A stretch of DNA of 64,000 bases from assembly GCA_017311185.1 (NCBI GenBank), contig JAESUZ010002888.1, positions 1,860,001-1,924,000 of the forward strand, written 5' to 3'. The notes beneath the pieces were generated by a model. The model had not been told where the DNA came from, did not search any database, and saw only the letters and a list, made by a program, of their open reading frames with translations. Shown here piece by piece: positions 23,430 through 34,471 of this stretch (position 1 is its first letter; each line of letters begins with the position of its first letter). The DNA comes from Proteles cristata cristata (lineage: Eukaryota > Chordata > Mammalia > Carnivora > Hyaenidae). Position numbers and translations under genes: made by a program.

Positions 23430-24420
23430 ATTTAATTCATTTATTCTCCTATACATGGGAAGCAGTGAACTAATATATTTTGAAGAAATTAAAACCCATT
23501 GCACTTATCGGCCAAACACAAAATATTTTATCTTGTATCTCAATGAATCTAAAATGACCCTGATTGTATGATACATCATTATTTTATGTAGCATTTATTA
23601 AAATAACCAATACTGCAATTTAGGCTATGGTGTGTTTTCTTTTCACTTAGAAATGTTTCTCACATTATAGTTTCTGAAATGCCTCTTTCATCACACCAAT
23701 CTTTCTTTACTTTGAAATTCAAAAAAATCTAATCTGAAGATTTTAACAATTTATCTTGGCTTCAATTGCATCACTGTGAAAGATGTAATCATTGAGAAAA
23801 TAGTTTGGTAACAAAACATGAAACAACTTTATCTTCTTGTGAGTCTCTACTCTTGTGAGTTTCCACAAAGTACATATATTTACTTTCAAAGAAAATAATG
23901 CAATTGTGGTCACTGCTGCAATGACAAATATTTGTTTCGTCACTATAAAAAATTAGGCCCCATTGTTCTGTTTCTTTTGCTCTTCTTTGTGCCTTTTAGG
24001 GGAAAATGCCAAATCATGGGTTAATATATTTTAGACATTTGAAATCAAAATTAAAATCAAAATGTGTAGTATCAGCAATGCACATAACCCCTGTGACAAT
24101 ATGTATATTTATGACTAAATTCATGTACACACAATGATGGCCACTCTATGACAAATGGAGCATCTTATGACACTGGCTAGTAGACTCGACAGATTGCAAA
24201 ATGCATCGCAGTTTCAGAGATGTGGAAGTGTGAAAAAAAATATGCCATAAGACAAAATAAAGTAATAGGGGTAATAATGTGATAGCTGCCATAGTCCTCT
24301 TCAGCACAGAAATAAAATGAACTCTTACAGAACACAGAGAATAAATCAAATCTTAATTTAAGCATCATTTAGGCATGACTGTCTGCCTGTTTATCTTAGT
24401 TGGCTGTATCTTTTTCCTGA
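23430..24420. other. Unique-looking DNA
   Basis: No recognised repeat or gene. Very AT-rich with short overlapping minus-strand frames that lack coding features. Confidence 0.4.
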
Positions 24421-24424
24421 AAGC

Positions 24425-25020
24425 TATACATTCCCATTTTATAGCCCCCCCCCAAATATTGTGGGAAAGGAAAAATCATTTTCCCTCTATCCTTCTATGT
24501 TCTTGGCTGAGACTGATCTGTAATAAAAATACAGATTAACAGAAGAAAAGTAAACAAAAATTTAAGAGCATATATACCTTCTGTATACATGGGAGAGTTC
24601 CTGTGTACATCAGAAAACTGAGTAACTCCCTGAAATGGCCCACCCCACCACCTTCAGTACCATCTCCAGCTAAAAGCAGAAGAAAATGTTGGAGATAAGG
24701 TAGGTTTCGGGGGAGGGGGGGAAACCAGTTATGAGAAGGCTACCAGGAAAAGTACGATAAACCAGGGTAAGTTTGCTATGCATTAAGTCATTGCCTTCTC
24801 CCTTGGTAAAAGTTTCTTGAGATTTAGAGGCATCCTCTTGTTTCTGAGATAGAGAGAAAGACATCCTTATAAGTGGAGATCTCCCTTGTAAAATGCAATT
24901 TACAAAAGGATAAATTCTACTCCTGTGTCTCCTATTTTTTAAAAAAATAATCAGCCTAAAATAATCCTTTTCCAAAGAGGCAGATTTGAAATGATATGTT
25001 CTGCTCCCCTTCAACATTGA
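24425..25020 (-). repeat. Unnamed dispersed repeat, copy A (minus)
   Basis: The reverse complement aligns by eye with 27125-27850. Shared words include GAGGATGCCTC...CTCAAGAAACT, GGCAATGACTTAATGCATAGCAA, CTTACCCTGGTTTAT, TTTTCCTGGTAG and CAGTCTCAGCCAAGAAC.TAGAAGGATAGAG. Length and layout suggest an LTR-like element. The 115-codon minus frame (24670-25017) has a cognate in copy B only because both are copies of this repeat. I could not name the family. Confidence 0.8.
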
Positions 25021-25060
25021 GCCAATTTTATATGGCTCAACTTAATATAAAGTAGATTGG

Positions 25061-25307
25061 AAAACTGTTATAAAGGGGCACCTGAGTGGCTCAGTCAATT
25101 AAGCGTTCAACTTTGGCTCAGGTCCCATGTCTCATGGTTTGTGGGTTTGAGCCCTGCACATCAGACTGTGCTGACAGCTCAGAGCCTGAAACCTGCTTCA
25201 GATTCTGTGTCTCCCACTCTCTCTTCTCCTTCTTGTGCTCTCTCTCTCTCTTAAGTCAAGAAATAAACATTAAAAAAAAAGAAAGAAAAGAAAATTGTTA
25301 TAAAAGG
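25061..25307 (+). mobile_element. Feliform SINE with TSD
   Basis: Plus-strand SINE body 25075-25290. TSD AAAACTGTTATAAAGG at 25061-25076 and AAAATTGTTATAAAAGG at 25291-25307 (near-perfect). Adjacent to copy A of the unnamed repeat. The overlapping 65- and 159-codon plus-strand frames merely run through this SINE and the purine-rich tract after it. Confidence 0.94.
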
Positions 25308-25339
25308 ATGCAGCAGTTAAAGGGACACTACTTTGAAAC

Positions 25340-25442
25340 AGAGAGAGAAAGAAGAAAGGAAAGAAAGAAGGAAGGGAGAAAGGGAGGGAGCGAGGAGGAA
25401 GGAAGGAAGGAAGACAGAGAGAAGGAGAGAGCTAGGAGAGAG
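25340..25442 (+). repeat. Purine-rich (GAAA/GGAA)n tract
   Basis: About 100 nt almost entirely of A and G on the plus strand (GAGAGAAAGAAGAAAGG..., GGAAGGAAGGAAGACAGAG). Long polypurine tracts can adopt triplex structures. It accounts for the Arg/Glu/Lys-rich frame read through it. Confidence 0.9.
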
Positions 25443-25447
25443 CTAGG

Positions 25448-25612
25448 GTATAGACACATTGTCATCTCCATTTTCCAATTAGGGAAACAAAGCAATGAGA
25501 GTTATACAGCTTGTCCAGAGACTAATGACTTAGGAGGCACAGAGCCAAGATTTGCATTCAAGTAACCTCGTTTCAGAGTTCACGCTCTTGGACCTCTATG
25601 CCAATTTGTCTC
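25448..25612 (-). repeat. MIR SINE relic
   Basis: TCATCTCCATTTTCCAATTAGGGAAACAAAG, GTTATACAGCTTGTCCAGAG and AGCCAAGATTTGCATTCAAG, then ACGCTCTTGGACC, are the reverse-complement MIR landmarks in the right order. Confidence 0.8.
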
Positions 25613-25614
25613 TC

Positions 25615-26025
25615 ACTAGGGGAGGAGAGAAGAAGGCAGCACTCGTGTATTAATAGCTTAGAAATGGTCCTTATAAAAATTCTATCTACATTTATCCAAA
25701 GGATAACAGGTTATTCCCATATTATTTTTTAACCAATAATTATTATTCTTACATGAGTGGCAAACATAAATATCAACCATTACCAAAATAATTCAAATGA
25801 GGCCTCACTGCACTGTTTCTTTGCTTTTCTCCAAAACATTTAATTTTCATACAAGATCATAATTAGGCATTTTTATTACGCAGTTATGATTAATACCAAA
25901 CCCTCGTAACAATGCTTATAATTATTGAAATTGTAGTTTTAATTTTTTAAATACTGAGCAACTAGACAGATATTAATGCTCTTAGTTCCTTGTATCAAAA
26001 TGAATTAAGGGTGATTTTGCCATTT
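25615..26025. other. Unique-looking AT-rich DNA
   Basis: No feature recognised. Confidence 0.4.
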
Positions 26026-26027
26026 TC

Positions 26028-26402
26028 ATTCTGTTGAATTTTTTTTTAATTTTAATGTTTATTTTTGAGAGAGAGAGATAAAGAGAGATAGAGACAGAGC
26101 ACAAGAGCAGGGGGGGGAGGGGGACAGAGAGAGAGGGAGACACAGAATCTGAAGCAGCCTCCAGGCTGTGAGCTGTCAGCACAGAGCCTGATGCAGGGCT
26201 CAAGCTCACAAACCATGAGAGCATGACCTGAGCTGAAGTCAGATGTTTAACCAACTGAGCTACCCAAGCACCCTGTAAGTCATAGTATTTTAAGTTAGAA
26301 CCTACTGAACTAAGATACTTACCACCACTTCCTAATTCTGGCAGACTCTGAAGTGAGACGCTTAACCGACAGAGCCACCCAGGCGCCCTTATTCTGTTGA
26401 AT
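26028..26402 (-). mobile_element. Composite SINE insertion with one TSD
   Basis: The 12-bp duplication ATTCTGTTGAAT flanks the whole block (26028-26039, 26391-26402). Reading in element sense from the right, it holds a SINE head fragment (26345-26390), about 70 bp of non-SINE sequence (26276-26344), then a second complete SINE head, body and A tail (26041-26275). Two heads inside one TSD pair means a chimeric RNA was inserted in one event, or a later rearrangement occurred. The 170-codon minus frame across it is not a gene. Confidence 0.85.
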
Positions 26403-26419
26403 CTTAACATTGTGGTTGT

Positions 26420-26560
26420 TCTCTCATTCACTGAACCAACATTCATTGAAACTCTATGTGTCAAACATTGTGCCATGTGAAAGGCCAATAACAAGAAACA
26501 ACGCAGCCAGAATGTCTGCCGTCAGGTAGCCCACAATCCCATCTAGTGTTGAAGACAGGC
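26420..26560 (-). repeat. Possible L2 3' end relic
   Basis: CTCATTCACTGAACCAACATTCATTGAAACTCTATGTGTCAAACATTGTGCCATG, then GTAGCCCACAATCCCATCTAGTG, resembles the reverse of an L2 3' end. Weak but in the right order. Confidence 0.5.
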
Positions 26561-26564
26561 TTAA

Positions 26565-27120
26565 AATCCCACACACAAGTACTTGGGTACTCCCGAAGAC
26601 AATGATTTTAAACATCCACCTTTGCAGAATTTAGACTCATAAAAGTAATACTGAAAGGAAAATAAAAGAATCGAGTTTCCCAATGCAACATTAAACAGGT
26701 GCCCATCACAAATGCCATATCTTAGTTTTGATCTTCTGGCAACTGCGAAGATATTTAATAACATCTGCAAGTGATTTCAAAGTCATAAAAACTGTTCTTG
26801 TTTAAAGAGCTTCCATAAATAGCTAAATTGCCTCCTCAAATTGACAATATCAAAAACTCTCTGTAAGATTACACTATTTTGTTACTGGCTCCTATGAAAG
26901 GCTATGACCTCCCAAAAAAGAAATTTATTAATTAGAGCCAGATCACTTTTATACTACCTGCCACTAATACTCTTAGACTAATTGAATCTTAAGAATCTGA
27001 TCATTTTAATGAGAAAAACTCATTATAGGAATTTGGGAGCTTTTGCTCATGGGAGAGAGGGAGAAGACCACCAAGGAGAGGGGTCAAAGAAATATACGTG
27101 AATGTAGAGAAAATGGTGTA
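26565..27120. other. Unique-looking DNA
   Basis: No recognised feature. The 69-codon minus frame 26561-26770 has no support. Confidence 0.4.
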
Positions 27121-27124
27121 AGAG

Positions 27125-27850
27125 GAGAATCTGCCACCCCAAAATATGTCTCTTTGGCAAAAGGCTTATTGTAGTGTGATTACTTTTAAGAAACAGAAGA
27201 CAGGAAAAGTTTTGACAGCTAAGTAGAAGTTAGATTTATTAGAAAAATCTCTGTTTGGAAGGTGTCTCACTCTCTGTACCAGGAAGAGGAGGATGCCTCC
27301 AAGGCTCAAGAAACTCTTATCAAGGGAGTAGGCAATGACTTAATGCATAGCAACCTTACCCTGGTTTATTGTGCTTTTCCTGGTAGACTTCCCATAACTG
27401 GTCTCCCCCCCACCAACCCATCCCATCCCCAACATCTCCTGGTTTTAGCAGGAGATGGTATTTAAGGTGGTGGCTTGGGCCATTTCAGGAAGTTAGTTCA
27501 TTTTGGGGGGTATCTCCCATGTATACAGGAAGTATACATGTTGTTAAATTTGTTTGCTTTTCTCCTGTTAATTTTTTTACTTTTTTACTTTTTATTTTTG
27601 AGAGACATAGACAGAGTATGAGCGGAGGAAGTTCGGACAGAGGAAGAGACATAGAATCCAAAGCAGATTCCAGCCTTCTGAGCTGTCAGCACAGAGCCCG
27701 ATGCTGGGCTTGAACTCACAAACTGCAAGATCATGACCTGAGTCAAAGTCGGACTCCGAACTAACTGAGCCATCCAGATGCTCCAATCTGTCTTTTTATT
27801 ACAGAGCAGTCTCAGCCAAGAACCTAGAAGGATAGAGAGAAAATGTTTTT
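27125..27850 (+). repeat. Unnamed dispersed repeat, copy B (plus), split by a SINE
   Basis: Plus-strand counterpart of 24425-25020, starting near GAATCTGCCACCCCAAAATATG and ending at CAGTCTCAGCCAAGAACCTAGAAGGATAGAGAGAAAATG (to 27846). A SINE (27571-27784) interrupts it just before TCTGTCTTTTTATTACAG. Together with copy A it forms an inverted pair separated by about 2.1 kb. Confidence 0.8.
27571..27784 (-). mobile_element. Feliform SINE inside the unnamed repeat
   Basis: Minus-strand SINE: poly-T at left, GAGCTGTCAGCACAGAGCCCGATGCTGGGC in the middle, GAGCCATCCAGATGCTCC at right. No clean TSD seen. The insertion is placed by comparing the interrupted repeat with copy A. Confidence 0.92.
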
Positions 27851-28009
27851 TTTCTTTCCTTGCAAGAACAAAGATGTCAGATATTCAATTTAAGCTTTTA
27901 TATGCTGCAAAGACTTTTAATTTCCCAAGGCTTTATTAATATTGATACATATTCAGAGACTTGCCATGAGTGTGTATATGTGTCTATGGATAAGTGTATG
28001 TAATCGTTG

Positions 28010-28520
28010 AGAGGGAAACATGTTATTCTACCCTTCAAAGATTCTTCTGGCTGATCTAAAAATTAAATTGACAGAAGGTACATGAACAGAAGAAAATCTA
28101 ATTTTGTATATACAGGAAGCACACACATGAGAAATTCAGATATAGAAACATAAAATAAGGTATGTGCACCATCCAAGCTGAGCAATGGGATAGGAACCTG
28201 GGGCTTCAAAGGAAGGAGGCAATTCACAGGCAATGAGAGGAGCAGATACTTGGTAACTAGGTGTTTGCCCTGCCATACAAATGGGTCACCCAGGCAAAAT
28301 TTAGCTTTGGTAATAACTATAATTCTGGGAAAAACTCCAACTTAGCTTCTTCTAGGTTTGTTAAGGGAGGGAAAAAGTTTCTCTTGAGCCCAGAGGGTCA
28401 TAGTTGGGTTCTGTTCTAAAGAGTCCACAAAATGTCTCTTAAGTGGCACACTTTGGGGAAACTTGTTCTGAACCCCTTTAAATCAAAAAGGGTCTGAATT
28501 TCATGTTTAGATTAACTCGA
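28010..28520 (-). repeat. Possible LTR-like repeat related to copies A/B
   Basis: The left end (TACCCTTCAAAGATTCTTCTGGCTGATCTAAAAATTAAATTGACAGAAGG...GAACAGAAGAAAATC) parallels the left end of copy A. The remainder differs. The layout suggests a third, diverged relative in minus orientation. Low confidence. Confidence 0.35.
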
Positions 28521-28781
28521 GGAGAAATAAAGGAAGTAACATTATCTACATAATGGAAAACAAGACTCCAATGGAGATAAAATCTCAGAGCCTCCGATGC
28601 CAGAGAAATATAACTGCACCGGGAAAACACCTCTCCCTCCCTCCCTGCCCCTCCAAGTCTCCACTCCCAGAAATTTATAGCAATTAAACACTGACTTTTT
28701 TCAAAGGAATAGATTCAAATCAAACTTATTCTAGCTCTTAAGGATTTAAGTGACACAAGGAACGGTTGAAGAGAATAAAAA

Positions 28782-29026
28782 TACAGCAAAACCTTGGTTT
28801 ACAAGCATAATTCATTCCCAAAACATGCCTGTAATCCAAAGCACTTGTGTATCGAGGCAAATTTCAAGAACCATTGGCTCAGTTGTGATCATGCGATGTT
28901 CAGCGTCATGTACTACTCATATCGCAAGACACTGCTCTTCGATTAAGTAAAAATTGATGAGAAATGTTTGCTTGTCTTGCAGAACACTCACAGAACAAGT
29001 TGCTTGCAGTCCAAGGTTTTACTGTA
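28782..29026 (+). mobile_element. Tigger-like MITE with terminal inverted repeats
   Basis: A 241-bp element (28784-29024) with terminal inverted repeats of about 23 bp: CAGCAAAACCTTGGTTTACAAGC at left, and the reverse of CAGTAAAACCTTGGACTGCAAGC at right. It is flanked by the TA target duplication (28782-28783, 29025-29026) typical of Tc1/mariner-pogo (Tigger) transposons. No transposase is present, so it moved non-autonomously long ago. The 66-codon frame 28750-28950 is incidental. Confidence 0.88.
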
Positions 29027-29055
29027 GTAGTTAAGAATAGTTGAAAGTAGGGGCT

Positions 29056-29218
29056 GCTACTTAATCCTCAGAGGTGAATACGGTTACTTGCTTCTTTGCT
29101 ATGTTATAGGCAAGGAAATTAAGACTTACAAAGGTTCAATAATGTCACACGACTAGGAAGACGCAAAGAGGAATTTTATCTTAGCTGGGTTCCAAATCCT
29201 GTGTGTATAACTCAGCTT
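29056..29218 (-). repeat. MIR SINE relic
   Basis: TTATAGGCAAGGAAATTAAGACTTACAAAGGTTCAATAATGTCACACGACTAGGAAG and GGGTTCCAAATCCTGTGTG are the reverse-complement MIR landmarks. Confidence 0.85.
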
Positions 29219-30998
29219 AGCCTAAGCAAGAGAAGAGCGAGAATAAGAAAAAAGTTGTCCTAAAGCTATTATGATTTTTTTATTATATAATATGGCATCT
29301 TTAAACGAAAGGAACAAATATTCTCTCCTATTCAGAGGCAGATCCAATAACAAGTAATGAGCATTTCAGAGAGGAGTTTCATCCATATAAGTGATTTAAG
29401 CAGCTAGAAGTGTCCAACAGTAGAACTGCTGGGACATCAGGGGAGAAGATGAATGATCATATGACAAACACCATGGGAGATATGAGAGATGGCCTTTTAA
29501 TGGGGGTGGTGTGGGGGTGCTGAATGATGTCCAGGCTCCATTAAAGCCTAAAATTCTATGACCTAAAACTCTCCATACAGAGTAAAATTTTCTTATCTTT
29601 TCCCTCAGTTTTGTAAAAAGAAGACTGGAGTTCTTAGGCTATTAAAAATTTGGTCGTAACCCAAATTTCAATTTCTGATTTTCTCCAATGGTTTTATTGA
29701 AATCCTATTTCAGTTTAACTTGACCAGGAAACAATTTGTGATGCATAATATACTCAAGGTTTTTTTTATTTTTACATAAACTGTTGTAAAGCAAGATGGC
29801 CCCATCACTGAATGTATTCAATTTTGCATTTGTCCTTAGAATTTCAGAAAACATTCCCTAAGATTTTTGGAAAAGAATCAAATGCCTAAGTATCCAATAG
29901 AAATTTTATCTGTCCTTATGGTATATGAATTCTTCTTAAGCAACTACGCTGTGTGCAGTTGAAGGTGGCCCTAAAATTAATGAAGCATGGGATAGCTCCT
30001 GGAAGAAATCCTAGTCTCTCTTGGATTGTTGTAGAGGAACATAAAATTTTGCTCAACCATAAAATGATAATGCCTAGATCAAACCTACTCAGACTTCCTT
30101 CTCAACCAAAATAAAAACATTAAGGGAAAATTTCAGGATCATTAGAAGTAACAAGAAGGAGGATAGGGCCATGATTTACTTTAAAATATAGATTTTCATC
30201 ATTTTTAGTACTTTTGAGTCAAAAAAAGTCATACACTGAAGGCTCTTCTGTATGTCTTTCTGGCAAAGTGACAAAGTACATCCATGTATGTGGATGTGTG
30301 CATATGTGTAGGCATGTGTATATTCCTCTTTATTGTGGATTCTACTAGCATTTAACACATTTTCTGCTTTTTTCCTTTTGTAAGCAGATCATAAATCTCA
30401 TTGATGGATATGGAATTGAGGTCACTCTTGCTGTTCTGTGTAGCAAAGTCAACCATACCCTAAGGGTCAGCTAATGCTGTTCTACATGACTTGTTCAGGA
30501 GAACCTTGAAATAAGACATCCATCTCACTAGAATCCCAGCATTTTAGGCATAAAGTCTTACTATTTCATCTCTGGCAAGGATAAAGCCCTGGGAACATTA
30601 TGTTTTTTGCTAAGTACAGTAAACTCTTAATGGTCTATGGCATTTTTACGTGGCAACTTCTCATAATAATATTTTCTGTAGGTCATCAATTCACTGCCTT
30701 CTGTAACTATTCAGAAAATAGCTGTCAGCAATCAACTGAATCAATTGAAGTTTCTGATTAATGGGGAAAGTTGAGTCATCCATGACTAATCTATTCATCT
30801 TTTCCTGTTGTGCTAACAGAAAAGAAAAATAGCTTTAATACTGGATTGTCTTTTTGCTAAAATTATTGCCATATCTTTTGGTTGTTTTGCCGGTCTTAAA
30901 TCATCAGATGTTGATTTAACTATATATCTAACATTTCAAATTTGTTGATCATTTAATAAGCATTTGTTAATAATACTTTCTATTAACAAGTATATAAA
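29219..30998. other. Unique-looking DNA
   Basis: About 1.8 kb with no recognised repeat or gene. Contains a short G-rich run near 29500 (GGGGGTGGTGTGGGGGTG). Confidence 0.4.
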
Positions 30999-30999
30999 C

Positions 31000-31205
31000 A
31001 TACAATTTATTGAGCTCATACTATATGCTAGTAAATATTCTAACAGTTTAAAATGGTTTATGGGATTTAGCCCCATTACACCCTAGGAAAAAAGATAGCT
31101 GTATTATTTTAATCCACTTTACAAATGAGAAAAATGAGGTATAGCTAAACTCTGAACTTACTCGGAGTCACATAGCTAGAAAGTAACAGAACACTGGTAG
31201 CCATA
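31000..31205 (-). repeat. MIR SINE, near full length
   Basis: TTTATTGAGCTCATACTATATGCTAGTAAATATTCTAACAG, AATCCACTTTACAAATGAGAAAAATGAGG and GAGTCACATAGCTAGAAAGTAACAGA follow the reverse MIR consensus from its 3' end through the core. Confidence 0.9.
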
Positions 31206-31600
31206 CACAAGTACTTTCATAGTACTTTTTCTATAGCAAACTGTGAATTTCAAAGCCAACTTTTTACTTATGAGTAAGAAAAAAATTAGATATCAACAGC
31301 AATGAATAATGATATACATACTTGCAATTTTTGACAAGGCTAATTAGTAAGACCACATAGTCATAAGGAAAATATTCACATCAATATCAATTTTTTAAGT
31401 GTGGGATTTAAAATGGTATGTGCAATGCAAACATAACTCTGCAAAGTAGATACTCACATAGAATAGAACTGGAAGAGCATATTAATAAGCAAAACTCTAT
31501 GAGCAACATTATTTTGATGACTTTAGTTTTTTGAAATTTCTCTTAATATTTTTACTGAGTTATTCATACAATGAAAATTATTCATATTAAAATTAGTCAA
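31206..31600. other. Unique-looking AT-rich DNA
   Basis: No recognised feature. Confidence 0.4.
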
Positions 31601-31604
31601 ATGC

Positions 31605-33692
31605 TCCCCTCAAAATGAAATATTTAGATACAAACGTAGCAAAATATGTATAGGATCTATATGAATAAAATTACAAAATTCTGATGAAAGAAATCATATA
31701 AAAACTAAATAAATGGAGAAATATTCCATGTTCATTGACAGAAAAATTCAATATTGTCAAGATGTCAGTTCTTCCCAACTTGAAATACAGATTCAATGCG
31801 ATCCCAATCAAATCCCAGCAGGTGATTAAGTGGATATCAACAAACAGATTCTAAAGTTTATATGGAAAGGCAAAATACTCAGAATAGTCAAACACAATAT
31901 TAGAAGAGAAGAGCAGACTCAGGGGACGGACACTACTTGGCTTCAAGATGAATGATAAAACAGTAATCCAGAGAATGTGGTACTGGTAAAATAATGCAAC
32001 AGGACAGAACAGAGAGCTCAAAAATAGACCCATATAGATATAGCCAACTAATCTTTGACAAAGCAAAGGCAATACAATAGATAAAAGGTAGTCTTTTCAA
32101 CAAATAGAGCTGGAACTGGGTGAGAACATTAAAAAAAAAAAAAATCAAGACACAGACTTCATACCCCTCACAAAAATTAACTGAAAGCGGATCAGAGACC
32201 TAAATGCAAAATGCAAAACTATACAATTCCTAAAAGATAACATAAGAGAAAAAGCTAAATGACCTTGGGTGTGGCAAAGATATTTTAGGTACAACACCAA
32301 AGACATGCTTCATGAAAGTAAAAATGGATAAGCTGGACTACATTAAAAGAAACTTTCTGTTCTGTAAGAGACACTGTTAAGACAATGACACAAGAAACAT
32401 GCTGGGAGAAAACATCAGGAAAGACATATCTGATGAAGAACTGTTATCCAAAAAATAAAAAGAACTCCTAAAACTCAACAATAAGAATACAAACCACCTA
32501 AGTTAAAAATGGGGGAAATTCATGAAGAGAAGCGGCAACAAAGAAGATATGCAGATGGAAAATAAGCATATGAAAAAATGTTCCATAGCAAATACCATCA
32601 AGGAAATAGAGATTAAAACAAAAGTGAAGGCACCTGGGTGGCTGAGTCCGTTAAGCCTCTGACTCTTGATTTCAGCTCAGGTCATGATCTCATGGTTCAT
32701 GAGTTCAAGCCCCACACTGGGCTCTGCACTGACAGCACAGTCTGCCTGGGATTCTCTCTCTCCCTCTCTTTCTGCCTCTCCCCTTCTCTCTATCTCAAAA
32801 TAAATAAATAAACACTAAAAAAAAATATTTTTAAGTGAGATACCACTCCACACCTATTAACATGACCAAATTCCAGAACACTGAGAACAACAAATGCTGG
32901 TGAGGATATGGAGCTTCAGGACAAGAACACTCATTCATTGCTGGTGGGAATATAAAATAGGACAGCCACTTTGGAAGACAGTTTGGCAGTCTAATACATT
33001 CTTACCATACAATCCAGCAATTCCATTCCTTTGTATTTGCTTAAAGGAATTAAACACTTATGTTGACACAAAAACCTGCACATGGGTGTTTATAGCACTT
33101 CATAATTGCCAGAATTTGGAAGCAGTCAAGATGTTCTTCAGTAGGTAAATGAATTAACTGTGGTACATCCAGACAATGGATTATTATTCAGAGCTAAAAA
33201 GATGAGCTATCAAAACATGAAAAGACATGGAAGAAACCTAAATGCTCATTACTAAGCTATAGAAGTCAATCTGAAAAGACTACATACTGTATGATTCCAA
33301 CTACCTGACATTCTGGACTCGGGACAGTTAAAAGATCAGTGATTTCCAGGTGTTAAGGGAAAGGGAAGGATGAATAAATGGAACACACAGACTTTTCAGA
33401 GCAGTTGAACTGCTTTATATGATACAATAATGGTGGGTGCATGTAACTCTAAGTTTGTCCAAACCCATCGAATATATAAGACTAAGAATTAACCCCATTT
33501 CAACTATGAACTCTGGGAGATAATTATGTGTCAATATATGTCCATAAATTGTAGTAAATGTACCACTCTGGTAGAGGATGTTGATAATGGGGGAGGTTAT
33601 GCATATGACGGGGCAGAGGGTACACGGGAGATCTCTATACCTCCCAGTCAGTTTTTCTGTAAACCTACAAGTGCTTTAAGAAATAAAATTTT
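31605..33692 (+). mobile_element. Old L1, ORF2 C-terminal half and 3' UTR
   Basis: ORF2 remnants begin near 31700 (ATGGAGAAATATTCCATGTTCATTGACAG, ATTCAATGCGATCCCAATCAAA). They continue through CATATAGATATAGCCAACTAATCTTTGACAAAG, TGCTGGTGAGGATATGGAG and CATTGCTGGTGGGAATATAAAATAGG, then the 3' UTR to about 33692. Many stops and frameshifts. One SINE (32628-32832) sits inside it and another abuts its 3' end. Confidence 0.92.
32622..32838 (+). mobile_element. Feliform SINE in old L1
   Basis: Plus-strand SINE 32628-32832 inserted in the L1 ORF2 C-terminus. Short TSD AAGTGA on both sides; removing the SINE rejoins ORF2 wording (AAAAGTGAGATACCACTCC). Confidence 0.92.
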
Positions 33693-33868
33693 TAGGGGCA
33701 TCTGGGTGGCTCAGTCTGTTAAGCCTGAGTTCGAGCCCTGCATGGGCTCTGGGCTGACAGTTCAGAGACTGGAGCCTGCTTCAGCTTCACTCAGTCTCTC
33801 TGTAACCCTCTCCCACTTGTGCACAGTCTTTCTCTCTCTCAAACATGAATAATAAAAATTTTTTAAAT
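33682..33868 (+). mobile_element. Feliform SINE with internal deletion
   Basis: Plus-strand SINE from 33695. After GTTAAGC it jumps directly to CTGAGTTCGAGCCC, so about 35 bp between the A and B boxes is missing. AATAAAATTTTT-like duplications flank it imperfectly. Confidence 0.9.
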
Positions 33869-33894
33869 TGCTGCAGTGAAAAATCACAATGTTT

Positions 33895-34065
33895 TATAAT
33901 TGTTATCACGTGATTCAAATTGTTATATATTTCAAATGTTTTTTCGAATACAAATATTTTTATACACATTATATTTATATTTCATATGTTTACATATATC
34001 TTCAAATGTTGTATCTATATATTTTATACATTTATATGTATATATGTGTGTGTGTATACCTATCA
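33895..34065 (+). repeat. AT-rich low-complexity region with (TG)n
   Basis: Mostly TATA/TTTATAT words ending in TATATGTGTGTGTGTATACC. All small frames here derive from low complexity. Confidence 0.75.
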
Positions 34066-34067
34066 CA

Positions 34068-34432
34068 CTATAGACTGAATTGTGTCCTCCACCAAATTTG
34101 CATGTCGAAGTCCTAATCCAACGGGATGACATTTGGAGATGAGACCTTTGGAAGGCAATCAGTGTAAAATGAGAGCATGAGGGTAATCCTCATATAGTGG
34201 CTTTATAGGAAGAGGAAGACAGAGAGATATTGCTCTCTCCACCATTTCAGGACACAGTGAGAAGGCAGCCATCTACAAGCCAAGAAGAGAATTTTTGCCA
34301 GGAACTAGAAAGACTGGCATATTGATCTTATACTTCCCAGTCTCGAGACCTATGGTAAATAAATGTCTTAGATGTCTGTTATTTAATGCTCTCAGTCTAA
34401 GGTATTTTGTTAGAGCAGCCTGAACAAATACA
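34068..34432 (+). repeat. MaLR-type solo LTR (MLT1/MST-like)
   Basis: TATAGACTGAATTGTGTCCTCC...GTCGAAGTCCTAATCC opens it. GAGATGAGACCTTTGGAAGG, CAGGACACAGTGAGAAGGCAGCCATCTACAAGCCAAG and a 3' end GGTATTTTGTTAGAGCAGCCTGAACAAATAC complete the family layout. No internal retroviral sequence. Confidence 0.85.
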
Positions 34433-34433
34433 A

Positions 34434-34469
34434 AACACACACACACACATACACACACACGCACACACA
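34434..34469 (+). repeat. (CA)n microsatellite
   Basis: Interrupted CA array directly after the LTR 3' end. Confidence 0.9.
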
Positions 34470-34471
34470 TT

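Noticed and set aside
24670..25017. Apparent conserved protein shared with 27262-27465
   Set aside because: The similarity arises because both lie in copies of one non-coding dispersed repeat in opposite orientations.
25086..25565. 159-codon plus-strand frame rich in Arg/Glu/Lys
   Set aside because: It runs through a SINE and then a GGAA/GAAA purine tract. Composition is explained by low complexity.
25982..26494. 170-codon minus-strand frame
   Set aside because: Covers the composite SINE in reverse; its middle matches the translations of other SINE copies (AQVMLSWFVSLSPASGSVL type), so it is repeat-derived.
24425..27850. Provirus bounded by two LTRs
   Set aside because: The two repeat copies are inverted, not direct, and the DNA between them holds SINEs, a MIR and an L2-like relic with no gag, pol or env similarity.
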